Shown here: positions 46,967 through 54,602 of the stretch, piece by piece | Numbering within the stretch: position 1 is the stretch's first letter | Layout: every line of letters begins with the position of its first letter | Source: Desulfovibrio sp. | GTDB taxonomy: Bacteria > Desulfobacterota > Desulfovibrionia > Desulfovibrionales > Desulfovibrionaceae | Reading direction: 5' to 3' | Assembly (NCBI RefSeq): GCF_009712225.1 | Contig: NZ_WASP01000003.1 | Coordinates: 267,042 to 331,041 of the forward strand | DNA: 64,000 bases | The notes under the pieces: model-generated | What the model was told of the DNA's origin: nothing | Database searches by the model: none | Seen by the model: the letters and a program-made list of their open reading frames with translations, nothing else | Program-made: the position numbers and the translations under genes

Positions 46967-48435
46967 TATATGTCAACTCCCTGAGATATCGGAGTAAATA
47001 TCACTCGAAACACGGCTTCGCCGCCTGCCGGCTCTGAAATCAGCTCAAGCTGCCAGCCAAGCCGCTCGCAAGCCCTGAGAGCCAGCGAAAGCCCAAGGCC
47101 CGCGCCGCTGCCTGCGCTGTGCGCGCACCGCACCCCCCGGGCAAAAACATCAATACCCGATGGGATATGCCCGCTGTTGCGAACCTGCAGTTCTCCTGCG
47201 CAGAGCGTAACAGAGGCGCGCCCATTTTCTGTGTACTGGCATGCATTGTCCAGAAGATTGTTAAAAACAATGCCCACCAGTTCTTTCTGCCCACGGGCCA
47301 CCACGCCAGCAGCAATGCTGGCATGCAATAATACGGGCTTGCGCTGTTCCGGACCTTTGCCGCGTATGCTGCCCACCCCGCCAGAAGTGGGCTGGCCCAA
47401 GTCTGATGTACCAGAATTTGCCTTGTCGGCAAGGCAAAGTACGCCGTCGCCCGACATTTCGGCAACGATACTCCACAGCAGGGCGCTGCAGTCAAGGTCG
47501 TGAAACTCGATTTCCTCGGGGCGGCGGGCCAGCATCAGAAGGGTGCGCACTGTATTGGACATACGGCCAGTGGTGCGCATGAGCCGCTGAACCACCGGAG
47601 CCAGATTTTCGGTATGGGGCAAATGTTGCAACTGCACTTCCAGAATCTCAAGGCCCCCCTGCATTACCGTGAGCGGCGTGCGCAGTTCGTGGCTCACATC
47701 GCCCGTAAAATTGCTCTCGCGCTGCACAAAGCGGCGCAGTGCTTCCTCACGCGCGGCGATGGCCCGCGCCAGCACCCCCACCTCGTCATCGAGACTGGTA
47801 AGCGGTATGGGCGGCTCACTCTCGCCCGGCTGCGAACCGCCTTGCAGATACCCCGCTGAGCGGCTTTCCACAGCGGCGGTAAGCTTGCTTAAAGGCCCTG
47901 TGAGCCTGCGGCTCAGCACCACGGCAAGTATCACGGCGAGCCCAAGGCCACTGACGGCGCAAAGCAGCAAGATGCGGTTAAGCCGCTGCTTTAGAGCCAG
48001 AAAGGCACCTGTGCCCCCGTTGAGCACGTAGATGACTCCATCTCTGCGCTCAATGAGAATAAATTCTTCCATGCGGTTGATGAAGTGCAGACCGTCGGGC
48101 ATGTTGTGCCATTCTGGCGGAACCTGCTTGCCCACAAGAAAGCGCCAGTGCATGACCACAGCAAGGTCTTCGCCATAATACAGGTTGCCACCGCCGTTGT
48201 CTTCGGCCTCCCAGGCGCGCTTTTCGGCTTCTATAAAGGCGTCCATCACTGGTCTGGCGTGCCAGCCCACAAGATATGTTCCCAACGAATCGAAAGACAG
48301 CCGCCCCACAATACCCAGGGCTGCGCTCATGAGCAGGGCCAGAAACACAAAAGCCGCCAGCAAACGTCGGCGGATACTGGCCCTGCGGCGCGTGGCGTCA
48401 TGGGCATATGGTGGGGGCGTGTTGGGCCTTGGCAT
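46966..48435 (-). CDS. Sensor histidine kinase of the RND pump operon
   Basis: 489 residues. A first transmembrane helix (LLAAFVFLALLMSAALGIVG, 25-44), a periplasmic sensor of about 105 residues, a second helix (LLLCAVSGLGLAVILAVVLS, 156-175), a HAMP region, then the phosphorylated His249 in TGDVSHELRTPLTVM. The ATP domain has FNNLLDNACQYTENG and GSGAGLGLSLALRAC. The ATPase domain includes an unusual Gly/Ser-rich insert near residues 340-365. It most likely senses envelope stress or a pump substrate, as BaeS or QseC do, and passes phosphate to the regulator encoded just upstream. Confidence 0.9.
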   Translation of the reverse strand: MPRPNTPPPYAHDATRRRASIRRRLLAAFVFLALLMSAALGIVGRLSFDSLGTYLVGWHARPVMDAFIEAEKRAWEAEDNGGGNLYYGEDLAVVMHWRFLVGKQVPPEWHNMPDGLHFINRMEEFILIERRDGVIYVLNGGTGAFLALKQRLNRILLLCAVSGLGLAVILAVVLSRRLTGPLSKLTAAVESRSAGYLQGGSQPGESEPPIPLTSLDDEVGVLARAIAAREEALRRFVQRESNFTGDVSHELRTPLTVMQGGLEILEVQLQHLPHTENLAPVVQRLMRTTGRMSNTVRTLLMLARRPEEIEFHDLDCSALLWSIVAEMSGDGVLCLADKANSGTSDLGQPTSGGVGSIRGKGPEQRKPVLLHASIAAGVVARGQKELVGIVFNNLLDNACQYTENGRASVTLCAGELQVRNSGHIPSGIDVFARGVRCAHSAGSGAGLGLSLALRACERLGWQLELISEPAGGEAVFRVIFTPISQGVDI

Positions 48436-49145
48436 CAGTCGGCATCTCCTGGCTCGGTGCTCAGGCGATAGCCCACATGCGGAACAGTGTGCAGCAGAGG
48501 CAAGGCAAAGGGCTTGTCGAGCTCGCGGCGCAGTTCGTGGATATGCGTGCGCAGGGCGCTGCCTTCCGGCGGGTCTTCACCCCACAGGGAGTGCTCCAGA
48601 TCTTCGCGTCGCACAAGCCCGGGCGCAACGCGAATCAGCTCGTCAAGAATCCTGAAACCCGTGGGGCTCAACCGCAGGCGGCGGCCCTGACGCTCGGCCC
48701 AGTGCTCGCTGGCGTTGAATGTCAGATCCGCATACGTCCATACCGCTCCGCTTGAGGCAGCGTTGGTTGACGACATGCGCCCACGGCGCAGCAGTGCGCG
48801 TACTCTGGCCTCCAGTTCCTTGAGCGCAAAAGGCTTGATCAGGTAATCGTCTGCCCCTGCTTCCAGCCCCTGAACCCTGTCGGCCACGGCATCTCTCGCT
48901 GTAAGCATTATGACGGGCGTATGGCGCTGATGTTCATCGCGCAATTTGCGGCACAGGCTTATGCCGTCAAGACCGGGAAGCATCACATCAAGAACAATAC
49001 AGTCAAAGTGCTGCTCAAGGGCCATAGCCAGCCCGGTTTTACCGTTTCTGGCACAGTCGAGCTCGTAGCCCAGCGGCTCAAGAAAGCCGTAGAGGTTGGC
49101 GAGGATGTCCTCGTTGTCCTCTACCAGCAAGAGGGCGATGGGCAT
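48435..49145 (-). CDS. OmpR/PhoB-type response regulator
   Basis: 236 residues. The receiver has acidic residues in LLVEDNEDIL, phosphoacceptor Asp53 in IVLDVMLPGLDG, then VIMLTARDA and LIKPFALKEL. The C-terminal winged helix (RRLRLSPTGFRILDELIRVA, LEHSLWGEDPPEGSALRTHI) ends in LLHTVPHVGYRLSTE. It shares one base with the kinase start. By analogy with BaeR or QseB it should activate its own operon and the pump genes. Confidence 0.92.
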   Translation of the reverse strand: MPIALLLVEDNEDILANLYGFLEPLGYELDCARNGKTGLAMALEQHFDCIVLDVMLPGLDGISLCRKLRDEHQRHTPVIMLTARDAVADRVQGLEAGADDYLIKPFALKELEARVRALLRRGRMSSTNAASSGAVWTYADLTFNASEHWAERQGRRLRLSPTGFRILDELIRVAPGLVRREDLEHSLWGEDPPEGSALRTHIHELRRELDKPFALPLLHTVPHVGYRLSTEPGDAD

Positions 49146-49148
49146 TGG

Positions 49149-49598
49149 CTAGCGCCTCACCGGGGCTGGCTTTTGCGGGGTGTTGGCAATCTCGGGCATG
49201 TCCTTGGCTGTGATGGGTCCAATAATGGTGATGGAATCTACCTCAACCTCATTGGGCCGCTTGCGGTTCCAGTCTACGTGCCCTTGCAAGCGCACCTTAT
49301 CCTTGGGGGTGACAGTAAGCTGATCAAAAATCTTGTTGTCGATCTCCACCACCACCTGACCGCTGTGGTCCTCGAACTGGTAGCGGTGTTTACGCCTTGG
49401 CAGTTTTTCTACCAGATGCCCCTCAAGCACGCAGGGGGCATCGTCCTGGGCACCCAGCACGTCCACGGCCCTAGTCACGGTGGCCGCAACCCCGGGGCCC
49501 TCAAAGCCCGCAGCCCTAGCAGGCTGCGCTGTCAAAAAGGCCAGGCTGAGGGCCAGGCACAAAAACAAGGTGTATAGAGTGGGGCGCACTGTATGCAT
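49149..49598 (-). CDS. Secreted OB-fold protein of the YgiW/YdeI (BOF) family
   Basis: 149 residues after the start at 49598, preceded by GGAGAA. A signal peptide (LYTLFLCLALSLAFLTAQPA RA) leads to the BOF domain: ATVTRAVDVLGAQDDAPCVL, EGHLVEKLPRRKHRYQFEDH, SGQVVVEIDNKIFDQL, TPKDKVRLQGHVDWNRKRPN. Members in enterobacteria are periplasmic, stress-linked and often sit next to the QseBC-type kinase/regulator pair, as here. Exact ligand unknown. Confidence 0.8.
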   Translation of the reverse strand: MHTVRPTLYTLFLCLALSLAFLTAQPARAAGFEGPGVAATVTRAVDVLGAQDDAPCVLEGHLVEKLPRRKHRYQFEDHSGQVVVEIDNKIFDQLTVTPKDKVRLQGHVDWNRKRPNEVEVDSITIIGPITAKDMPEIANTPQKPAPVRR

Positions 49599-49682
49599 GC
49601 TGTTCTCCAAAAGGACGGGCTGCGCCGCCGGGTGGGGGAATATGGTGTGGCGGGAATGGGGCTGGCGGTTGGGTGAGGAACA

Positions 49683-49733
49683 AAAAACTTTCCGGTGTCC
49701 GCGCACTGTGGCGCAGCCTGCGGACACCGGAAA
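49683..49733 (-). terminator. Terminator after the first OB-fold gene
   Basis: A 14-bp stem (TTTCCGGTGTCCGC 49689-49702, GCGGACACCGGAAA 49720-49733) is followed on the minus strand by GTTTTTTG. It lies between the two OB-fold genes, so the downstream pump operon probably has its own promoter or is fed by read-through. Confidence 0.85.
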
Positions 49734-49760
49734 TAGTGGCAATATGTGCAACCGGAGCGG

Positions 49761-50153
49761 CTACTGCTGCATTTCAGCCTTGCGCACGGCCATCACGCCT
49801 TCCTTGCCAGCCTTGACCACCATAACGCCGGTCAGGTGAACCTTGCTCTGCGCTTCGATGTGGGCGGCGGCAGCAGCTTTTTTGCTCAGGGCCACGGTCA
49901 TGCGGCCGGTGCCGTCTTCAAAGACGTAGCGGTTCTTCTTGCCCTGCACGGGTTCGACGATGGTGCCGGTGACGGACACGGGGGTCTTGTTGGCAGAAGC
50001 CAGAGCCTTGGCTACCGTATCCACAGGGGCGACTTTTGTCACGCTCTTGGCCTTGCGGGTGGTGGTGGGGGTAGCGGGGGCATCGGCGGTGCCAGCGGCG
50101 TAAGCAGGAGCGGCAAGCATCAGGGACATGAGCATGATAAGCAGATAACGCAT
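49761..50153 (-). CDS. Second secreted OB-fold protein (YgiW/BOF-like)
   Basis: 130 residues. A signal peptide (MRYLLIMLMSLMLAAPAYA) is followed by a Thr/Lys-rich linker and an OB-fold-like core: VAKALASANKTPVSVTGTIV, EPVQGKKNRYVFEDGTGRM, TVALSKKAAAAAHIEAQSKV and a final HLTGVMVVKAGKEGVMAV. It is shorter and more basic than the one at 49149. It is separated from it by a terminator, so it forms its own small unit. Function unknown. Confidence 0.7.
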   Translation of the reverse strand: MRYLLIMLMSLMLAAPAYAAGTADAPATPTTTRKAKSVTKVAPVDTVAKALASANKTPVSVTGTIVEPVQGKKNRYVFEDGTGRMTVALSKKAAAAAHIEAQSKVHLTGVMVVKAGKEGVMAVRKAEMQQ

Positions 50154-50317
50154 ATTTCCTCCAGAAACGTGCTTTAAAAATTGCAGCGCGTCACATGTCG
50201 CGTGCGGACTTACATTGCAAACACTGGTGTCAACGAAGCGTTAAGAACTGCCCAACCGATAAAATTTATTTCCTGGCTGTCTGCGGATGCGGTTTCACTC
50301 TTGTGCAGAGGCAGTCC

Positions 50318-50346
50318 TTGTTATGCCAAGGCAAAGCTGCTATACT
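50318..50346 (+). promoter_or_regulatory. Strong promoter at the Lar-like gene
   Basis: TTGTTA (50318-50323) and TATACT (50341-50346) are spaced by 17 bp. The expected start of transcription falls within a base or two of the ATG at 50354, which has no ribosome-binding site; the mRNA may be leaderless. Confidence 0.65.
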
Positions 50347-50353
50347 ATACAAT

Positions 50354-50599
50354 ATGAAAGAACTTGATCCACATACAATCCGCCCCTGCCTTGCCTGCGG
50401 TGGAACAAATGTTCATCTGGAGTCCATGCTTCCACCTGGCCGCAAACAGGAAGTGTGGCGCGTTGTCTGCTCTTGCGGGCAAACCTCACAGCAGTGGTCT
50501 GTTTCGCAGGGTGCAGCCATCCGCGCCTGGAACCGCAACCTTGCCAGCGAGCATGATCTGGACAAGACCATCGCACCCAGCGCCATTTCCAAGGGCTAA
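50354..50599 (+). CDS. Lar-like restriction-alleviation family zinc-ribbon protein
   Basis: 81 residues with two cysteine pairs: IRPCLACGGTNVHLES and WRVVCSCGQTSQQW, then SQGAAIRAWNRNL. The CxxCG...CxCG...AIxxWN pattern is that of the Lar restriction-alleviation family, common in phages and prophages, whose members modulate type I restriction or are of unknown role. The start is uncertain because no ribosome-binding site precedes it (see the promoter entry). Confidence 0.6.
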   Translation: MKELDPHTIRPCLACGGTNVHLESMLPPGRKQEVWRVVCSCGQTSQQWSVSQGAAIRAWNRNLASEHDLDKTIAPSAISKG

Positions 50600-50701
50600 A
50601 CACCCCAAAGCCGCGCAACGCCCAGTCCGCGCACCCAGAAGCGTATTCATTTGAGCAGGTTTGCCCAGTAGGCACATTATTGCCGTTAGGGCAAACGCAG
50701 C

Positions 50702-51376
50702 TCAATCCAGCTCTCTGCCCACCCACACGGCCCTGCCGATAATGCGCACCATACCCGCCAGATGTTCGCTGGTGTCTGCCTCTATGGGCGCAAAATCGGG
50801 ATTGATGCTGGTAAGAATGAGCTTGCCCGGCATGGCGTCCAGTACCTTCAGGTACACCATGTCTTCCACGCCCACAGCATAAATTCTGCCCGGCACAGGT
50901 TCGCGCTGACTCTGGTCAATAAGCACCACGTCGTTGTTCACTATGCGCGGCTGCATGCTGTCGCCCGAAACGCGCAACAGCACCATCTGCGTCGGGTTGC
51001 CCTTGCGCCGCAAAAAATCCCACCTGAAGGCATAGTGGCGCAACACGTCCCCGTCTGTCTCAAAGCTGCCCGCCCCCGCAGACAGCCGCGCCTCGGCCAT
51101 GGGAACCATCATGAGCCGCGCCTCGGATGTGTGCACTATCCCCCCGCCACAGTCACCGCGCCCTGCCAATAGCCAGTCAAGAGAACATTCCAGCGCTTCT
51201 GCAAGACGTACAGCATGGCTGCCCTTGGGCATCTGGCCATTCTCATACTGTTGGATGGTCGTCAAACTCAGCCCCACCGCCTCTGCAAGAACCTGTTTGT
51301 GCAAACCCAGCATTTCCCTCCGCTGACGCATGCGCGTACCAAATGCTGATATCAGGGGCGATTGTGCTGTCTTCAT
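50702..51376 (-). CDS. Prophage repressor with XRE helix-turn-helix and S24 peptidase
   Basis: 224 residues from the ATG at 51376, which follows AAGGGAAAATT. The XRE domain is MRQRREMLGLHKQVLAEAVG with LTTIQQYENGQMPKGSHA. The S24 domain has nucleophile Ser in RVSGDSMQP and base Lys in VYLKVLDAMPG. The linker repeats AEARLSAGAGS, like the repressor at 2959. By family it is a CI-type repressor that holds the element quiescent and self-cleaves on RecA activation. It is divergent from the phage early gene at 51707. Confidence 0.88.
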   Translation of the reverse strand: MKTAQSPLISAFGTRMRQRREMLGLHKQVLAEAVGLSLTTIQQYENGQMPKGSHAVRLAEALECSLDWLLAGRGDCGGGIVHTSEARLMMVPMAEARLSAGAGSFETDGDVLRHYAFRWDFLRRKGNPTQMVLLRVSGDSMQPRIVNNDVVLIDQSQREPVPGRIYAVGVEDMVYLKVLDAMPGKLILTSINPDFAPIEADTSEHLAGMVRIIGRAVWVGRELD

Positions 51377-51706
51377 AATTTTCCCTTGTTTTTTATTGCC
51401 CAAAGACCAACAACATAGCATTGCCTGGTCGAACACGAAACGTTTCTTTCATATGACAATGCTTCCTTTTGTGCATATCTATATTTGTTTTCAATTAATT
51501 TCAAGTTTTCCTCAAAACACAAAGAAAACCTTTAATTCTATACGATTCCGGCGCATATCGAGACGCAAAAATCAAAAAGTTAATTAACAATAACAGCAAG
51601 TTAAAACTTTTCTGTTTCGTGAAACTTTTCCTTGACTATCCCCTCGAATAGTGATTTTTCTATTTTACGGCCCCGCAAATTTAATTTTCTATTTTTGGAG
51701 CATAGC
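51377..51706. promoter_or_regulatory. AT-rich control region of the phage element with candidate operators
   Basis: The 330-bp spacer between divergent genes is strongly AT-rich, in contrast to its flanks. The 8-mer CACGAAAC is found at 51435-51442 and, inverted, as GTTTCGTG at 51614-51621, the latter inside the palindrome GTTTCGTGAAAC (51614-51625). GAAACGTTTC (51437-51446) is a second palindrome with the same half-site. A TTGACT at 51632-51637 follows 7 bp after the operator. These look like repressor sites; binding is untested. Confidence 0.55.
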
Positions 51707-51961
51707 ATGTCCGCATTTCACGACGATATCCAAAACCTTACCGCTGTGCTGGATTCCCTACATTCTGGCGTATGTGCATTCCAGCAACCGGTTTTGCGTT
51801 TGGTAATAGACCATCTGCGCCTTCTGGCCAGCCTGAAGGAACAGGATCCCCACGCCCAGACTTGCCCGCTTTCACAAACACCTCCCAGCACACCGGCAAT
51901 GCCGACACACCACATACTGGCGCGCACCTGCCCCATTGTGGAGACGCGTCATGACCAATAG
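51707..51961 (+). CDS. Small phage-element protein of unknown function
   Basis: 84 residues, start at 51707 after TTGGAGCATAGC. The first half is amphipathic helical (FHDDIQNLTAVLDSLHSGVC, QPVLRLVIDHLRLLASLKEQ), the second half Pro/Thr-rich. It matches no family I know. As the first gene after the repressor it could be an antirepressor-like or regulatory protein; this is guesswork from position. Its stop overlaps the next gene's start. Confidence 0.55.
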   Translation: MSAFHDDIQNLTAVLDSLHSGVCAFQQPVLRLVIDHLRLLASLKEQDPHAQTCPLSQTPPSTPAMPTHHILARTCPIVETRHDQ

Positions 51962-52583
51962 GCATTCAGAGACCGCAACGCCCGACAATGACCAGTCGGC
52001 GGCGGCCCAGGCTGACAAGATTGACCCCGCTGCAGCAGATACCGCGCGCACCAGCCGCAAAAATGCGGCCAGCTGGGGTACCCCCCGCAACAATGATGAC
52101 AATGAAAAACAGTGGATCGAGCTGATCGAGCACCTGCCCGACAATGCCCAACTCTTATGGAGAGCAGTTGACGATCTGCGCCTGTTCTGGCGGCTGCTGC
52201 ATGCCTTTGGAGGCCAGAGCATCCGCGTGCCGCGCACCCTTCCAAAAGACAAGGCGCACACATTGCGCAAAACCCTTGGGGTGACTTGTCTGCGCAGGCT
52301 TATGGCGGTTTTTGGCGGCACAAACATATATGTGCCGCGTTGTGCCGCGCTTATGAACCGCCTGCGCCAGCGCGACATCATCAAGGATTTTTCGCACCGC
52401 ACCCGGCGCGGCTCAAGCAGCACGGCTGCGGTTGCGAGTCTGGCGCGCCGTCACGGCATATCAGATCGCCGGGTGTGGCAGATTCTGAAAAAAGAAAGTT
52501 CCGTTCCCCCACACGCCCATCTTATTCTCAGACTGGGCGATTCTGCCCGGCAGTCCAGCTGCTCCCCCCGCAGTAACAGCTGA
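51951..52583 (+). CDS. Mor-like transcription activator of the phage element
   Basis: 210 residues. The first ~60 are polar and low-complexity. A GG-x-x-(I)-(R/Y)VPR motif appears twice (FGGQSIRVPRTL; FGGTNIYVPRCA). The second is followed by ALMNRLRQRDIIKDFSHRTR and a helix-turn-helix (AAVASLARRHGISDRRVWQI). That pattern is the Mor/C family of phage Mu, which activates middle or late genes. It lies just ahead of the lysis and structural genes, fitting an activator of late transcription. Confidence 0.75.
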   Translation: MTNRHSETATPDNDQSAAAQADKIDPAAADTARTSRKNAASWGTPRNNDDNEKQWIELIEHLPDNAQLLWRAVDDLRLFWRLLHAFGGQSIRVPRTLPKDKAHTLRKTLGVTCLRRLMAVFGGTNIYVPRCAALMNRLRQRDIIKDFSHRTRRGSSSTAAVASLARRHGISDRRVWQILKKESSVPPHAHLILRLGDSARQSSCSPRSNS

Positions 52584-52615
52584 CGGACCATAAAACTCAC
52601 GTCCTCAAAAAATTT

Positions 52616-52644
52616 TAAGCCAGCGTACTAGCTGGCTTTTTTTC
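52616..52644 (+). terminator. Terminator after the Mor-like gene
   Basis: The stem AAGCCAGC (52616-52623) with GCTGGCTT (52630-52637), loop GTACTA, is followed by T run TTTTTT. It is 32 bp past the stop. Confidence 0.85.
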
Positions 52645-52694
52645 TTCATCCAAAATCATTCCCGTTAATAATTCTCGCCAAACAGGCTTGAACC

Positions 52695-52720
52695 AAGGGT
52701 TTCAGCTTACTGAAACCCTT
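52695..52720 (+). promoter_or_regulatory. Perfect 11-bp hairpin upstream of the lysis block
   Basis: AAGGGTTTCAG (52695-52705), loop CTTA, CTGAAACCCTT (52710-52720). No T run follows. It lies about 80 bp before the endolysin start; it could be an mRNA structure or a binding site for a late activator. Confidence 0.4.
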
Positions 52721-52801
52721 CAGTCTTACGCGCGCCACTCTTTTTGGCATGTTGTGCACACGCCGCCCCCGTACGGCCACATAAAAAGCAAGGAGTGCGC
52801 C

Positions 52802-53485
52802 ATGCCCAGCCAGTTTGAAACAGCCCATGCCTTTACCGCCCAGTGGGAGGGCGGCCTAACCGACCACCCTGCCGATCCCGGCGGCCTGACCAACTACGGG
52901 GTGTCCCTGCGCTGGGTGCAGGATCTTGCCCAGCAGGCCCGCCAAAAGTGCCTGCGCCAGCACAAAAACTGCGATGCCTGCCCCGATGCGCGTACCCTCG
53001 GCTGCACCTGCTGCGACATTGACCTGGACATGGACGGCGACGTGGACGCCGACGATATCCGCGCCTGCACCCGTGAACAGGCGGCAGTGCTGTTCAAGAA
53101 ACACTTTTGGGATGCTCTTGGTTGCGCTGCCTTGCCCCTGCCGCTGGCCGTCACCCTGTACGACGGCGCGGTAAACATGGGCCCAGGGCGGGCAGTACGC
53201 CAGTTGCAGCAGGGCATGAACGCCGTGGGTGAAGCACAGCTCGACCACTACACCCCCATTGCCGAAGACGGCATTCCCGGCCCCCGCACCGCCGAGCTGG
53301 CCGAAGCACTTGAGGCAACCAACCTGCACTGGTTTGCCGCACGACAGATACTGCGGCTACGCGATGCATTTTACCGCGATCTGGCCGCCAGACGGCCATC
53401 GCTCAAGGTCTTTCTCGAGGGCTGGCGCAACAGGGTCAAGGCTCTCGGTCAGCATCTGGCCGAGCTTGAGCGGGAGGAAAACTAA
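52802..53485 (+). CDS. GH108-type phage endolysin with Cys-rich EF-hand-like insert
   Basis: 227 residues. The catalytic Glu16 is in TAQWEGGLTDHPADPGGLTN, the signature of glycoside hydrolase family 108 N-acetylmuramidases, with TLYDGAVNMGPGRAVRQLQQ and EDGIPGPRTAELAEAL typical of the fold. Between these lies an insert (about 50-89) with seven Cys or near-Cys positions (CLRQHKNCDACPDARTLGCT, then CC). It also contains an EF-hand-like calcium loop of twelve residues, DLDMDGDVDADD. The insert is not part of the canonical family. It starts after AAGGAG. It would cut peptidoglycan at the end of the lytic cycle. Confidence 0.85.
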   Translation: MPSQFETAHAFTAQWEGGLTDHPADPGGLTNYGVSLRWVQDLAQQARQKCLRQHKNCDACPDARTLGCTCCDIDLDMDGDVDADDIRACTREQAAVLFKKHFWDALGCAALPLPLAVTLYDGAVNMGPGRAVRQLQQGMNAVGEAQLDHYTPIAEDGIPGPRTAELAEALEATNLHWFAARQILRLRDAFYRDLAARRPSLKVFLEGWRNRVKALGQHLAELEREEN

Positions 53486-53486
53486 C

Positions 53487-53798
53487 ATGTGGGCACTGCT
53501 CGGTTCTCTTCTCGGCGGGCTTACTGGAGCGGTGGGCAAGATACTGCCAGACCGCGGCAAGCAAAACGAATCCCAAAGCCGCGTCAACGAGGCAGAGGTC
53601 AACGGCGCCCCCGCCAGCGTCCTGCGACTGTGGCGATCATTCCTGGGCTGGATGCTCACCCTGCTCTTCGGCTGGGAGGTAGCGGGTCGGCTCATCATTG
53701 TTCCCCTGTTCTTTCCCGGCTGGTGCGAACACCTGCCCCCCTCGGCCCTCAACCAAATCATGACCCTGCTGCTCGGCATGCTGGGGCTGGGCTTCTAG
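53487..53798 (+). CDS. Phage holin-like membrane protein
   Basis: 103 residues. An N-terminal amphipathic/hydrophobic stretch (WALLGSLLGGLTGAVGKI) and two hydrophobic segments after an Arg/Ser region (LRLWRSFLGWMLTLLFGWEV, AGRLIIVPLFFPG; IMTLLLGMLGLGF). The plan (one weak plus two strong membrane segments, RSFLGWM) recalls the 3TM holins described for gene-transfer-agent release. It is 1 bp from the endolysin stop. Confidence 0.7.
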   Translation: MWALLGSLLGGLTGAVGKILPDRGKQNESQSRVNEAEVNGAPASVLRLWRSFLGWMLTLLFGWEVAGRLIIVPLFFPGWCEHLPPSALNQIMTLLLGMLGLGF

Positions 53799-53840
53799 CC
53801 ACATCGCAGACCACGCAACTAGCCTTAAGGAAACGCAATC

Positions 53841-54251
53841 ATGGACATTTTTTCTTCACATGGGGCAAGCCTGCTTGTGCTGTTGGTGCAGGTCCTGTTT
53901 GCCTGGGCGCTGTGGAGCCTGCGGCGCGCCTTTGTACGAGCTGAAGACTACGCGCTGCATGTGCAGCGCGATGCCCGGCGCGAGGCCGCTACGGCACGCA
54001 GACTAGGATCGCTTGAGGAGCACCTGCGGCTCACTCCCGATACGGCAGACATGGCGGGCCTGCACAGCGAGCTGGCCGCCCTGCGCGGCGAGATACAGGC
54101 GCTTAACGCCCGGATCTCCGGGCTGGACAGACTGCTTGAACGTCTGGAGCACAGCTTTGACCGACACGAAGACCACCAGCGCCATGCAGTGCAGCCTTCT
54201 GCATCTTTTGGTTGCCGCGCAGCCTCGGACCAGACAGGAGGTTGCAACTGA
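53841..54251 (+). CDS. Phage protein with TM helix and coiled coil (DUF2730-like, possible spanin)
   Basis: 136 residues: a membrane helix near the start (ASLLVLLVQVLFAWALWSLR), then a long coiled coil (EHLRLTPDTADMAGLHSELA, LRGEIQALNARISGLDRLLE). This resembles DUF2730 proteins of Mu-like phages, encoded in lysis modules. A role as an inner-membrane spanin is possible. It lies between the holin-like gene and the small protein at 54251, whose start overlaps its stop. Confidence 0.6.
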   Translation: MDIFSSHGASLLVLLVQVLFAWALWSLRRAFVRAEDYALHVQRDARREAATARRLGSLEEHLRLTPDTADMAGLHSELAALRGEIQALNARISGLDRLLERLEHSFDRHEDHQRHAVQPSASFGCRAASDQTGGCN

Positions 54252-54559
54252 TGCCCCCCGCCAAACGCCGTTCAGCCACGCGCAGCGCCCCCCTGCTGGA
54301 CAGCCTTGAGCAGCGCCTCGACCTGCTTACCCGCACACTCAGCGCCGCAGACATTGCGGAAAAAAGTATAGATATAGTTAAGGAAATCAAAGAACTGCAT
54401 GCGATATTACGCTCTCTGCGCGACGACGTCTCGCCCGACACCCCACCCCGCATGGTGGTCGTGTGGGGCGGCCCGCCCAGCGCCGCGTCCGGCAGGCTGC
54501 CGCATGCTCCCGGCAAGGATGGTTCTGCCGCCAGTCATTCACACACGCAAACCGGGTAG
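54251..54559 (+). CDS. Small phage protein upstream of terminase, unknown
   Basis: 102 residues, start overlapping the previous stop (TGATG). A Lys/Arg-rich start is followed by a helical, coiled-coil-like segment (LLDSLEQRLDLLTRTLSAAD, IVKEIKELHAILRSLRDDVS), then a Gly/Pro/Ser-rich tail. Position just before the large terminase gene fits a small terminase subunit, but there is no helix-turn-helix I can recognise. Treat as unknown. Confidence 0.55.
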   Translation: MPPAKRRSATRSAPLLDSLEQRLDLLTRTLSAADIAEKSIDIVKEIKELHAILRSLRDDVSPDTPPRMVVVWGGPPSAASGRLPHAPGKDGSAASHSHTQTG

Positions 54560-54602
54560 AAACCCATCTTTCAAACCTGTTAACAACAAAGGGTTTTAGT
54601 TC

